Below are positions 8,459 to 18,313 of a stretch of DNA of 64,000 bases, in pieces. Origin of the DNA: an uncultured Acidimicrobiales bacterium (lineage in GTDB: Bacteria > Actinomycetota > Acidimicrobiia > Acidimicrobiales > SZUA-35); the NCBI GenBank assembly GCA_937976305.1, contig CALJSB010000136.1:1-64000 (forward strand). Direction: 5' to 3'. The position numbers were made by a program, and so were the translations under genes. The notes beneath the pieces were generated by a model, which did not search any database, was not told the origin of the DNA, and saw only the letters and a program-made list of their open reading frames with translations. Numbering within the stretch: the first letter of the stretch is position 1; every line of letters begins with the position of its first letter.

Positions 8459-9661
8459 TCAGCCCTCAGCGAGAAGATCGCCGATGCGGCCGAGGCCAAG
8501 ACCAAGGTCGTCGTCTCCGAGTGCGAATGAGAATCGGGCATAGCCCGGGCTGCCAAAGGCCTCGCCCGGAACAAACGCCACCTTTTCCTCCTCGAGAATA
8601 ACATCAGCAAGGTCGAGCGTGGTGTTGATCTGCTTGCCCCGAATGGTCCGACCGAGAACACCTTCGAAGCTCGGAAAGGCGTAGAAGGCACCCTCGGGGG
8701 CGAGACACTCGACGCCGGGCATCGCGGACAACAGCGAGTGCATGTTCTTCCGTCGACGGTCGAACGCAGCGCGCATCTCGTGCACAGCGGTGAGATCACC
8801 CTCGACCGCGGCGAGTGCCGCCACCTGCGACACCATCGCCACGTTGGACGTCTGATGCGATTGGAGACTCGTGAGCGCCTTGGCCATGTCGGGTGGAGCG
8901 ATGATCCAGCCGACGCGCCAGCCGGTCATGGCGTAGGTCTTCGCCACACCGTTGAGCACGATGCAGCGATCGGCGAGCTCGGGAACGAGCGTTGGCATTG
9001 AGTGAAACTCAGCGTCGTCGTACACCAGGTGCTCGTAGATCTCGTCGGTGAGCACCCAGATGCCGTGCTCGACAGCCCAACGGCCGATGGCTTCGACCTG
9101 CTCGCGGCTATAAACCGCTCCTGATGGGTTCGACGGGCTCACAAAGATCAACGCCTTCGTGCGGTCAGTGCGGGCCGCCTCCAACTGCTCGACCGATGCC
9201 TTGAAGCCCGACTCGATCGTGGTCTCGACCGGTACCGCCACGCCGCCGGCGAGCTTCACGGGTTCGGGGTAGGTGGTCCAGTAGGGAGTCGGGATCAAGA
9301 CTTCGTCACCAGGGTCAACAACGCCGGCCAATGCGTTGTAGACCGCATGTTTGCCACCGTTGGTCACGACCACCTGGGCTGGATCGACCTCGTAGCCCGA
9401 GTCGCGCGCTGTCTTCGCTGCGATGGCGGCCTTGAGCTCGAGGGTGCCTCCGGCAAGGCCGTAGCGGTGGTTCTTCGGGTCCCGACACGCTGCGGCGGCC
9501 GCTTCGACGATGTAGTCGGGGGTGGGGAAATCAGGCTCGCCGGCTCCGAAGCCAACAACTGATTCTCCGGCGGCCTTGAGCGCCTTGGCCTTGTTGGTCA
9601 CAGCCAAGGTGGCCGAGGGGGCGATCGACGCAACACGCGTAGAGATACGGGCTTGTGACAT
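8459..9661 (-). CDS. aspC: Class I PLP-dependent aminotransferase, aspartate type
   Basis: This 400-aa protein starts at ATG 9661 ([10 protein letters not shown]), chosen because GGAGAG lies 9 nt upstream; a longer frame exists but has no comparable ribosome site. The PLP lysine is Lys241 in [15 protein letters not shown]. The fold type I landmarks [11 protein letters not shown] and [13 protein letters not shown] are present. The family transfers the amino group between aspartate and 2-oxoglutarate; some members act on other amino acids or prephenate. It is divergent from serC with about 60 nt between start codons, a pairing that would put two transaminase genes under a shared control region. 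Confidence 0.88.
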   Translation of the reverse strand: MSQARISTRVASIAPSATLAVTNKAKALKAAGESVVGFGAGEPDFPTPDYIVEAAAAACRDPKNHRYGLAGGTLELKAAIAAKTARDSGYEVDPAQVVVTNGGKHAVYNALAGVVDPGDEVLIPTPYWTTYPEPVKLAGGVAVPVETTIESGFKASVEQLEAARTDRTKALIFVSPSNPSGAVYSREQVEAIGRWAVEHGIWVLTDEIYEHLVYDDAEFHSMPTLVPELADRCIVLNGVAKTYAMTGWRVGWIIAPPDMAKALTSLQSHQTSNVAMVSQVAALAAVEGDLTAVHEMRAAFDRRRKNMHSLLSAMPGVECLAPEGAFYAFPSFEGVLGRTIRGKQINTTLDLADVILEEEKVAFVPGEAFGSPGYARFSFALGDDDLGLGLGRIGDLLAEG

Positions 9662-9721
9662 GTGACTACTCTCCGGGAAAGGGGTATCCAAGGACGGGGC
9701 CAAGTGCCATCATTCCAGGCT

Positions 9722-10855
9722 GTGAGCCAAACAACTCCCGAAATTCAGATCCCCGCCGAGAAACTGCCTGCTGACGGTCGCTTTGCGTCCGGCCCCTCCA
9801 AGGTTCGGCCCGAGGCGGTCACCGCCTTGGCGGAGATTGCGGACGACTTTCTCGGGACTTCCCACCGCAAGAACGCGGTGAAGGACATCGTTGGGCGACT
9901 ACGCGACGGACTGTCAGAGTTGTTCGAACTGCCCGACGACTGGGAGGTCGTTCTGGGCAATGGCGGCACCACGCTTTTTTGGGACGCTGCGACCATTGGG
10001 TTGATCCGTGACCGGTCACAACACCTGAGCTTCGGTGAGTTCTCGTCCAAGTTCGCCAAGGGCGTCGCCTCCGCTCCATTCCTCGCCGATCCGATGGTGA
10101 TCGAGTCGAACACCGGCGATCACCCCGAGGCCGTCGGCACGCCGGGAATCGATCTCTACGCCCTGACGCACAACGAAACCTCGACGGGCGTGTCGATGAA
10201 CTTGACCCGGCCAGCTGGCGCTGACGACGACGCAGTCGTTGCCGTCGACGCGACCTCCGCGGCCGGCGCCATTGCGTGGGACACCAGTCAGGTTGACTGC
10301 TACTACTTCGCACCTCAGAAAGCATTCGCCTCAGACGGTGGCCTCTGGATCGCCCCCTGCTCGCCGCGAGCGATGGACCGAATCAACGAAATCGACGCAG
10401 GCCCTCGATGGATCCCACCCGGCCTCAACCTCAAGACGGCGCTCGACAACTCGGTCAAGAACCAGACCTACAACACGCCTGCTCTCGCCACCATCTTCCT
10501 CACGATGCATCAGGTCGAGTGGTTCAACGAGAACGGCGGCATGTCGTTCTCCACCGGCCGCTCGCAAGCAAACGCAGCCGCCATCTACGGATGGGCAGAG
10601 AAGTCAGACGCGGCCCAACCCTTCGTCGCCGATGAAGCAAAGCGAAGCCAAGTGGTTGCGACGATCGACTTCGACGAAGCGGTCAGTGCCGACGACATCG
10701 CAGCAGTGCTTCGAGCCAACGGAATCCTCGACACCGAGGGCTACCGCAAGCTCGGCCGCAACCAGCTTCGCATCGCGTTGTTCCCGGCGATCGAAACGAG
10801 TGACCTCGAAGCACTGACCGGATGCCTCGACTACGTGATCGATCAGCTGAGCTGA
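9722..10855 (+). CDS. serC: Phosphoserine aminotransferase
   Basis: This 377-aa PLP enzyme makes 3-phosphoserine from 3-phosphohydroxypyruvate in serine biosynthesis. It closely follows the mycobacterial-type SerC: DGRFASGPSKVR at residues 18-29, LGTSHRKNAVKDIVGR, NGGTTLFWDAATIG, and the PLP lysine in YYFAPQKAFASDGG (Lys200). The start is set at GTG 9722 because the family begins just before the EIQIP segment. In-frame GTGs at 9704 and 9662 are possible, the former with AAGGA upstream. It is divergent from the aminotransferase. Confidence 0.93.
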   Translation: MSQTTPEIQIPAEKLPADGRFASGPSKVRPEAVTALAEIADDFLGTSHRKNAVKDIVGRLRDGLSELFELPDDWEVVLGNGGTTLFWDAATIGLIRDRSQHLSFGEFSSKFAKGVASAPFLADPMVIESNTGDHPEAVGTPGIDLYALTHNETSTGVSMNLTRPAGADDDAVVAVDATSAAGAIAWDTSQVDCYYFAPQKAFASDGGLWIAPCSPRAMDRINEIDAGPRWIPPGLNLKTALDNSVKNQTYNTPALATIFLTMHQVEWFNENGGMSFSTGRSQANAAAIYGWAEKSDAAQPFVADEAKRSQVVATIDFDEAVSADDIAAVLRANGILDTEGYRKLGRNQLRIALFPAIETSDLEALTGCLDYVIDQLS

Positions 10856-10942
10856 CCCTTCCCACTGTCACACGGCGGGCATCGAAGATGTGACCAACCC
10901 TGCCACCCTGTGCCAACCGGTCTGGCGCTAAGTTCGGGAGCA

Positions 10943-12538
10943 ATGAGGTCGGGAGGGCGCGACGCAGCGAGGTTTGATGGACACGCGAGCGCTGAGGCGC
11001 GTGCTGCGAGCCGCCTTTCAGGGCTGCTCTCGACCTCGAGCCGCCTCGTGATCGCGCTGCTGATCTTCGGCGTGCTGCTCACCACCTCGGGCGGCGCCGC
11101 CGCTGAAGACAACGACACACCGGGGCCGCTCGACCAACTCACCGGCAGCGGTGACGTCTACACGTCGTGTCCTCACCTCACCGACTCAGTCGCCCGACTG
11201 TATGAGGCCTACTTCGATCGAGCTCCCGACGCCGCAGGGTTCGACTACTGGGCCGGCGAGCTGGCCTCAGGCCGAGCCGATCTCGATGGGATCTCGACCT
11301 TTTTCGCCAACTCACCGGAGTTCGTGTCGATCTACGGTTCCGACAACGACGCCGCCGACTTCGTCAGGCTCGTCTACCGCAACGTTCTCGGACGATCTGC
11401 CGATGCCGAGGGTCTTGCGTTTTGGGTCAGCCAACTTCGAGATGGCGACCTCACCCGGGGCGCCGTCATGCTCAACTTCAGCGAGAGTCCTGAGTTTGTC
11501 GCCCTGACGGCAACATCGACACCGTTGGCCGGACACTTCGGCTGGTACCCGCCGGGAACCCGGTTCGTGTGTGGAAGAGGAACCTTCGATGCCGGTCGAG
11601 TCGGCACGGCCTCCGAGATCGACGTGTTGACCTTCGTCGACGTGCGGATGCCGGTGCGCAAACCCCAAAACGTCAATGTGGTGCTCCAGGAATCTGGTGC
11701 GGCGACCAACCTCGTCAGCGAGCTCGTTCCGCTCAATCTTCTGCTCCTACGAAACATCGAACTCCCCGCAGCCGCAGGAACTTCTCGACTGCAGGTCCAA
11801 GGCGACGAGGCAGCCTTCACGTACATCGTCGTCGTGCCTAATGAGCAGTCGGACTTCTCGCAGCGATCAGGTTGGCGGGAGGGCGAACGGCTACCGACCC
11901 TCGCAGAGTTCTTGACCGAACTCGACGTCGCCGTTGATGCCGTGAACCACTATTGGAAAAACAATGCCGAGAGCCTCACCGGCAATCCGTACGTGCCACC
12001 AAACGTCATTGGCCTCTACGACGGCACAAACACCGAGACCGCGCCTCGGTGTGGCGCTATCACACTCGGCCCAAACAACGCCTTCTACTGCGGAAACAAC
12101 AACACCGTGGCCTGGGACATCTCACTCATGGCCCAGGGATACGCCATCGGTGATGCCTTTGTCTACTTCGTGATCGCTCATGAGTGGAGCCATGCGATTC
12201 AACGCCAGGGTGACCCTTCTCAGCGTGATGTCGCCTCAGAACTCCAGGCCGACTGTTTCGCCGGTGCCGCCCTCTATGGCGCCGTCGCTCCAGGCGCTGA
12301 AACCCCCGCTCGGCCGCTGTTTCAGAGGCCATCAGCCACATGGCTCCGACCGGGCCCTCAAGGGGACAACGTCGTCATTTTCGAACCTGGCGACGTCGAC
12401 GAACTGTTGGCAACGCTCACCAGGCTGGCCGACGACCACCCGTGGATGAATCCGAGATCCCACGGAAACGCCGAGGAACGAGTAGAGGCATTCGGGGAAG
12501 GTGCCTCTAGCGGGCCCCTGGCCTGTCTGCCAAAGTGA
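10943..12538 (+). CDS. Secreted DUF4214 protein fused to a neutral zinc metallopeptidase domain
   Basis: This 531-aa protein starts at ATG 10943 with GGGAG upstream. The hydrophobic segment LVIALLIFGVLL ending near GGAAA is a signal peptide or anchor. A DUF4214 region follows (VARLYEAYFDRAPDAAGFDYW, then LVYRNVLGRSADAEGLAFW and MLNFSESPEFV). The C-terminal third has a zinc-peptidase motif, HEWSH (about 413-417), with ELQADCFAG about 20 residues later supplying the third ligand, as in the YpfJ-type family. It is followed by a close relative in the same orientation whose possible GTG start overlaps its stop. Substrate is unknown; an extracellular or wall-associated role is likely. Confidence 0.85.
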   Translation: MRSGGRDAARFDGHASAEARAASRLSGLLSTSSRLVIALLIFGVLLTTSGGAAAEDNDTPGPLDQLTGSGDVYTSCPHLTDSVARLYEAYFDRAPDAAGFDYWAGELASGRADLDGISTFFANSPEFVSIYGSDNDAADFVRLVYRNVLGRSADAEGLAFWVSQLRDGDLTRGAVMLNFSESPEFVALTATSTPLAGHFGWYPPGTRFVCGRGTFDAGRVGTASEIDVLTFVDVRMPVRKPQNVNVVLQESGAATNLVSELVPLNLLLLRNIELPAAAGTSRLQVQGDEAAFTYIVVVPNEQSDFSQRSGWREGERLPTLAEFLTELDVAVDAVNHYWKNNAESLTGNPYVPPNVIGLYDGTNTETAPRCGAITLGPNNAFYCGNNNTVAWDISLMAQGYAIGDAFVYFVIAHEWSHAIQRQGDPSQRDVASELQADCFAGAALYGAVAPGAETPARPLFQRPSATWLRPGPQGDNVVIFEPGDVDELLATLTRLADDHPWMNPRSHGNAEERVEAFGEGASSGPLACLPK

Positions 12539-12579
12539 CGGTCGGGCGAGCTGTGAAGCTCAGAACGCAGAAGGGCAAC

Positions 12580-14034
12580 GTGACACTTTCACGAATGGCA
12601 ACGAATCCAACGACCAAGCCACGCCGGAGGCGAGGTCGACATGTCGCTGTTGCGATCGTATTGATGGCCACCATCGTGGTGGGCTCTCCCGCTGCTGTGT
12701 CGAGCCAGGCATCCCCCGCCGGCAACTGCGTCGCCATGACCGACTCGATCAGCCGGTTGTACTCGGCCTACTTCCTTCGTGCCCCCGACGCCGGCGGGTA
12801 CGAATTCTGGAGTGGCGAGTTTGCCTCTGGTCGTCGCGGGCTTCAGGGCATGTCGGACTTCTTCGCCACTTCTGATGAGTTCCGCAGCCTCTACGCCAAT
12901 CTCTCCAACCGCCAGTTCGTGCAGCTCGTCTACCAGAACGTGCTCGGACGCCAGCCCGACAGCGCTGGTCTCAACTTCTGGGCCGGGCAGCTCGATTCCC
13001 AAGCGATGACCCGCGGCACCGTGATGATCAACTTCAGCGAGAGCGAAGAGTACGTGCGGTTGACCAACACGCTCCCGCCGCTCGCCGGCTACTTCAACTG
13101 GTATCCAGAAGGCACCACGTTCTCTTGCGGTTTCGATGACTTCTCACTGGAGGCAGGCGGCAGAGCCAACCTCGACGTGGTCTCGTTCCACATCAGCGGC
13201 ATCAATCAAAACGGCACGTCGCTCGAACTGTTCGGCACCGGCCAGTCCGGCACGTCCGCCTTCGGAGGCGAATACCTGCCCTACGACCATCTCTACCGGG
13301 ATCACTTCACCCTGCCGGCGGGCATGAACGACTTCATCACGGTCCAAACCGGACCACAGGTCCTGACCTACATGGTCAGCTACAACGGCGCTCCCATGCT
13401 CGACTTCGATCAACGGGGTGGGCAGAAGCTGGGCGAGCGGACTCGACCAACCACCGATGAGTTCTACGGAGACATCGACGGGGCGGTCACCGTTGTCGAA
13501 TGGTTCTGGGCCAACAACTGGCCGCAGCATTTCCCCGGGTCCTACCAGCCACCAATCGTCCTCGGCACCTACGACGGCTTCGCCCCCGGTGCTCCGACGT
13601 GCGGCGGGACCACGCTGCCCCCGTTGAATGCGGTCTACTGCCCGATCGGCCACTACGTGGCGTGGGACGTCAATCTGCTCTCATTCTTCTACGCCGAGCA
13701 GGGCGATGCGTTGGTCTATCTCGTGGTGGCCCACGAGTGGGGGCACGCGATTCAGAACCGCATGCCGGCGAATCAGGTGGCGCAGCAGATCGAGCTGCAG
13801 GCCGATTGCCTCGGTGGCGCAGCGCTGGGCGGCGCATCCGCCAACCCGTTCCGGACCAACGGCACAGACCTCATTTGGGAGTCTGGCGACGCAGCCGAGG
13901 TGATCCAAGCACTCGAATCGATTGCAGATGAGACACCGTGGTCAAACTCGAGTTCGCACGGCAACGCCGATCAACGAATCGGGGCCTTCGTCGCCGGCAT
14001 TGACGGTGGCGTGCCAGCCTGTCTCCCCGGGTAA
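12580..14034 (+). CDS. Secreted DUF4214 protein fused to a neutral zinc metallopeptidase domain (paralogue)
   Basis: This 484-aa protein has the same layout as the preceding gene: a basic N-terminus and signal peptide (PRRRRGRHVAVAIVLMATIV), DUF4214 (ISRLYSAYFLRAPDAGGYEFW, LVYQNVLGRQPDSAGLNFW, MINFSESEEYV), then a metallopeptidase domain with HEWGH and ELQADCLGG. The start GTG 12580 is chosen because AGAAGGG precedes it by 5 nt; GTG 12535, overlapping the previous stop, is a weaker option. The pair probably arose by tandem duplication and now differs over much of the middle. It is convergent with msrB. Confidence 0.85.
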   Translation: MTLSRMATNPTTKPRRRRGRHVAVAIVLMATIVVGSPAAVSSQASPAGNCVAMTDSISRLYSAYFLRAPDAGGYEFWSGEFASGRRGLQGMSDFFATSDEFRSLYANLSNRQFVQLVYQNVLGRQPDSAGLNFWAGQLDSQAMTRGTVMINFSESEEYVRLTNTLPPLAGYFNWYPEGTTFSCGFDDFSLEAGGRANLDVVSFHISGINQNGTSLELFGTGQSGTSAFGGEYLPYDHLYRDHFTLPAGMNDFITVQTGPQVLTYMVSYNGAPMLDFDQRGGQKLGERTRPTTDEFYGDIDGAVTVVEWFWANNWPQHFPGSYQPPIVLGTYDGFAPGAPTCGGTTLPPLNAVYCPIGHYVAWDVNLLSFFYAEQGDALVYLVVAHEWGHAIQNRMPANQVAQQIELQADCLGGAALGGASANPFRTNGTDLIWESGDAAEVIQALESIADETPWSNSSSHGNADQRIGAFVAGIDGGVPACLPG

Positions 14035-14080
14035 CTCACCCATAGGGGACGCGCCCTCGCTCCGCGACCTGAGCGGGGCC

Positions 14081-14503
14081 TCAGCTCTCGGCTGACGACT
14101 CGCCAGACTCCTCTTTGGGAGCCAGGCGAAGCGATGCTGAGTTCATGCAGTAGCGAAGTCCGGTGTCGGTGGGGCCATCGGGAAACACGTGGCCGAGGTG
14201 TGCACCGCACTTGCCACACACTGACTCGACCCGCACCATGCCGTGGCTCAGATCGCGCTTCTCACCGACCTTGTCGTCAGACAGGGCTCGGTCGAAGCTC
14301 GGCCAGCCGCAATGGGCGTCGAACTTCGTCTCAGATGAGAAGAGCTCCTCGTCACAGACGATGCAGTGGTACGTGCCGTCTTCCCAGACGTCCCAGTACT
14401 CACCGCTGAAGGCACGCTCCGTTGCGGCCTGCTGGGTGACCGCGAACTGTTCGGGAGAGAGGCGTTCGCGCAGTTCAGCTTCGTCAAAAGTTTTGTCGGT
14501 CAT
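14081..14503 (-). CDS. msrB: Peptide-methionine (R)-S-oxide reductase MsrB
   Basis: This 140-aa enzyme reduces methionine-R-sulfoxide in proteins during oxidative-damage repair. Zinc-binding cysteine pairs are CIVC (47, 50) and CGKC (96, 99). The catalytic cysteine is Cys119 in [11 protein letters not shown], and HCGWPSF is present. The start at ATG 14503 gives the usual MsrB length; the frame extends further upstream but that part is unrelated. The C-terminal tail is Ser/Glu-rich. It follows the 2OG oxygenase gene on the same strand after 80 nt. Confidence 0.95.
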   Translation of the reverse strand: MTDKTFDEAELRERLSPEQFAVTQQAATERAFSGEYWDVWEDGTYHCIVCDEELFSSETKFDAHCGWPSFDRALSDDKVGEKRDLSHGMVRVESVCGKCGAHLGHVFPDGPTDTGLRYCMNSASLRLAPKEESGESSAES

Positions 14504-14583
14504 ATCGTCACTAACCCTAGTACGGGCCTTTCTTTTCCCGAACGTGAACCGCAGACGGTCGAACAACGAAAGAGCCACGGCGT

Positions 14584-15555
14584 TCAGTCGACTCGACGAG
14601 CGTCTTCGACAAGGTTGATCTCGTAGATCACTTCGTCGAGCCGGTCGCCTGCTTCGATCGGAGCGAATCGCTGCGGGTTGTCGGACGTGATGCAACTCGC
14701 GACCGGGTCGAGGATGGTCCACGGAGTCGGGTGGCAGAACTGCACGACCGAGTAGCGATCGCCCGCGTGATCCGGATCGGCGACCACCCGGTGCCAACCG
14801 CTGGGGATCACGCCGTTCGTGATGTGCTCGAGCATGATCCCGGTGTTGACAATGACGCCTTCATCGGGAGGGATCGCGTCGACCCACTCACCATCGTCGA
14901 GCCGAACTTGCAGTCCCTTGGCCGAAGCCCGCGGCAGAGCGGTGATGAGGTTGATGTCGGCATGCTCAGCCGCCCACACGTGATCGGCCCCGGGGGCTCC
15001 CTCCATTGCCGGGTAGTGAATGGCTCTGGTGAGGGTCGTGCCGTCGATGGTCATCTTGTCGAAGAACGTCTCGTGGCAGCCGATGCCTGTTGCAATGATG
15101 CGCAAGAAGCGGCGCTGGAGGTCGAGCACGCTGCGATGGAACCGCTCGAGCACCTCGGTGATGCCGGGCACCTGGGCCTCCGGGAGCACCCGATCGGGAT
15201 AGCGCGACGGATATTTACGCCGGAGCGGGTGTCCTGCTGGCAGCTCGAGACCCCAATTGAGCATCTCTTTCCAGTCGGGAACATCGCTGACCGCTGCGGT
15301 TTCGACGAGGAGACCCGTGTAGCCAGTCTGGCCGTGGGTCCCCTCAGCAACTGATTGTCGCTTGTCGTCAACCGGCAGGCCAAAGAACTGCTCGAGCATC
15401 CCGTAGGCGGTGTCGAGAAGGTCAGAACTCAGGTCGTGGCGGGTGAAAACGAACCCGCTGCGCAGGCTCCGCATCGTGCCGTCGACAACGGCGTTTCGGG
15501 CTGTCTGCGAGCCTTGTTCGAAGGCAAGAAGATCGACGTCGAGGATGTCAGACAC
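14584..15555 (-). CDS. Isopenicillin N synthase-like 2-oxoglutarate/Fe(II) oxygenase
   Basis: This 323-aa protein has the IPNS-like layout: an N-terminal DIOX_N region ([14 protein letters not shown]) and a C-terminal double-stranded beta-helix. Iron ligands are His and Asp in AEHADINLI (about 196-198) and the distal His in SGWHRVV (about 254). RYSVVQF supplies the 2-oxoglutarate-binding Arg and Ser. The substrate cannot be told. The start is GTG 15555 with no clear ribosome site. Directly upstream (15562-15629) is a dense cluster of CAGTACTG repeats that looks like an operator, so expression is probably regulated. Confidence 0.88.
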   Translation of the reverse strand: MSDILDVDLLAFEQGSQTARNAVVDGTMRSLRSGFVFTRHDLSSDLLDTAYGMLEQFFGLPVDDKRQSVAEGTHGQTGYTGLLVETAAVSDVPDWKEMLNWGLELPAGHPLRRKYPSRYPDRVLPEAQVPGITEVLERFHRSVLDLQRRFLRIIATGIGCHETFFDKMTIDGTTLTRAIHYPAMEGAPGADHVWAAEHADINLITALPRASAKGLQVRLDDGEWVDAIPPDEGVIVNTGIMLEHITNGVIPSGWHRVVADPDHAGDRYSVVQFCHPTPWTILDPVASCITSDNPQRFAPIEAGDRLDEVIYEINLVEDARRVD

Positions 15556-15561
15556 GGCTTT

Positions 15562-15629
15562 GACAGTACTGCCTGACCATCGTGGCTGGCAGTACTGTCT
15601 GGGGCGGTACTGACTGGGGTACTGACTGG
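15562..15629. promoter_or_regulatory. Operator-like cluster of TACTG repeats upstream of the 2OG oxygenase
   Basis: GACAGTACTGCC (15562-15573) and GGCAGTACTGTC (15588-15599) are exact reverse complements, and each holds the palindrome CAGTACTG; their centres are 26 bp apart. Next come two head-to-tail 12-mers, GGTACTGACTGG, at 15606-15617 and 15618-15629. The cluster begins 7 nt upstream of the oxygenase start. It resembles paired binding sites for a dimeric regulator; no binding protein can be named. Confidence 0.5.
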
Positions 15630-15638
15630 CGGGTCCTG

Positions 15639-16196
15639 CTAGTCGGTCGCCTCGGTGATCGTGACCGACTCGATGGTCACGGGAGGATTGGGCTGATCAC
15701 CCGGGCCGGTGTTGACCTTTTCGAGTTGATCAACAACGTCGAGCCCCTTCACGACCTTGCCAAACAGCGAGTACTGCGGTGGCAGACCGACACCGCTGGC
15801 GCCGCTGACGATGAAGAACTGGCTGCCGTTGGTGTTGGGGCCGGCATTGGCCATGGCCAGCGAGCCGATCTCGTAGCGACCCGGCGCAGGAAGCTCATCT
15901 TCAAATCGATAGCCGGGTCCGCCTCGGCCGCTGCCTTCGGGACAACCGCCCTGGCACATGAAGCCCTGAATGATCCGGTGGAAGGTCAGGCCGTCGTAGT
16001 AGTGGTAGCGGGCCAGGCTCACGAAGTTATTGACCGTCTTTGGAGCGCTGGCGGAATCGAGTGCGATGACGATGGTGCCGAGGCTCGTCACCATTTCGGC
16101 GGTGTAGCGATTCGACGGGTCAATGCACATGTCGAACGGTCCGTCAAAGGTCGTCTGGCGGGGGCTTGATCCGTCCGCAGCGGGGCACTCGGCCAT
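15639..16196 (-). CDS. Cyclophilin-type peptidyl-prolyl cis-trans isomerase
   Basis: This 185-aa protein speeds proline isomerisation during protein folding. The cyclophilin core is clear: TFHRIIQGFMCQGG, PGYRFEDE, GSLAMANAGPNTNGSQFFI and YSLFGKVVKGLDVVD. The catalytic Arg is in FHRII and the Phe/Met/Gln residues of the active site are present. About 35 residues precede the core and hold two cysteines; there is no signal peptide or lipobox, so it is likely cytoplasmic. It is divergent from the acyltransferase across a 217-nt gap in which I saw no other gene. Confidence 0.93.
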   Translation of the reverse strand: MAECPAADGSSPRQTTFDGPFDMCIDPSNRYTAEMVTSLGTIVIALDSASAPKTVNNFVSLARYHYYDGLTFHRIIQGFMCQGGCPEGSGRGGPGYRFEDELPAPGRYEIGSLAMANAGPNTNGSQFFIVSGASGVGLPPQYSLFGKVVKGLDVVDQLEKVNTGPGDQPNPPVTIESVTITEATD

Positions 16197-16413
16197 GGTT
16201 GAGCTCCTGAAATTCTGTGAGCACCGGTGTCTCCAGCGCAGCGCCCGAGTGTAGTGATGAAGCCGTTCGTGGGGGTGACGGCGCGAAGGTGTTGTTTTGT
16301 GGCTGTCCTCGGCGCGTGAGCGAGCACAAGTTCACTTCCCCGTTGACTCGATTCGGGTCGTCCGATGCCGATAGTGACGCAAGGCAACCCTGCCACCACA
16401 AGTCGACGGCTTC

Positions 16414-18312
16414 ATGAAGACTCACAGACGAGACATAGACGGCCTGCGGGCCATCGCCGTGACGCTCGTCGTCGCGTTCCATACCGGGATCCCATTTTTC
16501 GAAGCCGGATTCGTGGGCGTCGACGTCTTCTTTGTGCTTTCTGGATTTCTGATCACCGGCATTCTCGTCCGCGAGGCCGACGAACGTGGCACCGTTCGGC
16601 TCGGCCGTTTTTACACGCGCCGTCTGCGTCGACTTCTGCCCGCATCATCGCTGACCGTCGTGGTCACCCTGGTTGCCAGTGCGCTGTTGGTCTCAGCGCT
16701 CAGTTGGAAGGTGCTCTCGCGCTCGGCGATCGCTGCGGCCGCGTATGCATCCAACCTCTACTTCGGCAAGGAAGCAGGCAACTACTTCGCTGAGTCGAGC
16801 GAATCGAACCCACTCCTCCACTTCTGGTCGCTCGCGGTCGAGGAGCAGTTTTACATCGTCTGGCCGCTCATCATCGCGGGACTGGCCCGGTTCGGTCCTC
16901 GCGTCCGAACCATCACCCTCATCGCAATCACGGTCGCTTCGTTCGTTCACTCGGTGATGTTGGCCAATGCCGCCTCACAGTGGGCCTACTACTCGCCATT
17001 GTCTCGAGCGTGGGAGTTCGGCGCCGGTGGCCTTCTTGCGATCGCCCTGCCAGCCGGGCTCGCCATGAAGAGCGCAGCAGCCCGCGAAGTACTTGCCTGG
17101 GGCGGACTGATCATAGTCGGAAGCTCCTTGCTCTTCATCGGGCCACAGACACCGTTCCCCGGCGTCGCTGCCATCCCCACCGTGGCTGGCACCTGTCTCA
17201 TCATCGCTGCCGCAGTGACCGAACGGTCACCACTCGGATTCATTCTCGGATCGTGGCCGTTCCAGCAGCTCGGGGCGCTCTCCTACAGCTGGTACCTGTG
17301 GCACTGGCCGGTGCTGGTCATCGGCACCGTGACACTCGGGACGACGGCGCCTGCGGTTCGTCTTGCTCTCGTCGGACTGTCCTTGCCGATTGCGGCTGCC
17401 TCGTTCTACCTACTTGAACGACCCGTTCGCTTCGCCAAGCCGCTCGTCGCCGCCCATCGACCCAACTGGGTCATGGCCGGAGCGTTGATTGTGGTGATGG
17501 TCGTTGGTGCCGTCACGTTGGATAGGGCCGCTGACGCTCAGTTGGACGATCCCGAATTTGCTGCCTTGATCGACGCCCGTGACGACGTGCCGATCCACCT
17601 CGCTTTCGGTTGCAACCTCGGCGACGTCGAGTTCTTGTCCGACACCTGCAGTGGCGGTTCGACCGACTCGGAGCAGACCATTCTCGTGCTCGGCGACTCT
17701 CACGCAGAGATGTGGACGCCCATGCTCGAAGAGCTCTCAGACGAGCTTGGCTTTCGGTATGTGATCCACATCCTCGGCGGGTGCAACGTTGTTGGCGCAC
17801 AGCCTCAGATTGCGGTTGAGGCCTGCCGCCGAGTGCAGAGCCAGAACTTCGACGTGATCGATCAACTCTCACCCGACGCAGTCTTTGTGTCGCACTTTGC
17901 CGCCAATGTAGAGGTGACGAATGCCGCGCAGTGGCAGGCCGGGCTCGACTCGTTCTTGACCCAGGCAGCCGAGCGCGACATTCCCGTTGGTTGGGTGCAC
18001 GACGCCCCGTTGATTCCGCTCGATCCCGTCGAGTGCGCAGCCCGACGAAGCATCGAGGAATGCACCCCGACCCGCGCCGAAGCAACCGCCCTTGCAGTTG
18101 AACTCCGCGAACGCGAGGCACCGACGCTCGATCGTCCCGGTGTGATCACGATCGATCCGATCGAGTTCATGTGCACCGACACGTGCCCGTTGATCTCCGA
18201 CGGCACCTTCCACTACCGCGACGATCATCACATCACGGCCTCATATGCAGCTGATCTCGCCCCTGAGTTCGAGGCGTTCCTGACGGATCTCCTGAGCGGA
18301 ACTGTGCAGTAG
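16414..18312 (+). CDS. OafA-like membrane acyltransferase with C-terminal SGNH domain
   Basis: This 632-aa protein has an N-terminal acyltransferase 3 domain of about 10 membrane segments (DIDGLRAIAVTLVVAFHTG, then GVDVFFVLSGFLITGIL) and a C-terminal extracytoplasmic SGNH-like domain. The latter has GDSHAEMW (about 427) and a late DDHHITASYA block (about 602) supplying Asp/His. The family O-acetylates cell-surface glycans or peptidoglycan. It ends 1 nt before the stop of the convergent metY-type gene, leaving no room for a separate terminator. Confidence 0.92.
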   Translation: MKTHRRDIDGLRAIAVTLVVAFHTGIPFFEAGFVGVDVFFVLSGFLITGILVREADERGTVRLGRFYTRRLRRLLPASSLTVVVTLVASALLVSALSWKVLSRSAIAAAAYASNLYFGKEAGNYFAESSESNPLLHFWSLAVEEQFYIVWPLIIAGLARFGPRVRTITLIAITVASFVHSVMLANAASQWAYYSPLSRAWEFGAGGLLAIALPAGLAMKSAAAREVLAWGGLIIVGSSLLFIGPQTPFPGVAAIPTVAGTCLIIAAAVTERSPLGFILGSWPFQQLGALSYSWYLWHWPVLVIGTVTLGTTAPAVRLALVGLSLPIAAASFYLLERPVRFAKPLVAAHRPNWVMAGALIVVMVVGAVTLDRAADAQLDDPEFAALIDARDDVPIHLAFGCNLGDVEFLSDTCSGGSTDSEQTILVLGDSHAEMWTPMLEELSDELGFRYVIHILGGCNVVGAQPQIAVEACRRVQSQNFDVIDQLSPDAVFVSHFAANVEVTNAAQWQAGLDSFLTQAAERDIPVGWVHDAPLIPLDPVECAARRSIEECTPTRAEATALAVELREREAPTLDRPGVITIDPIEFMCTDTCPLISDGTFHYRDDHHITASYAADLAPEFEAFLTDLLSGTVQ

Positions 18313-18313
18313 C

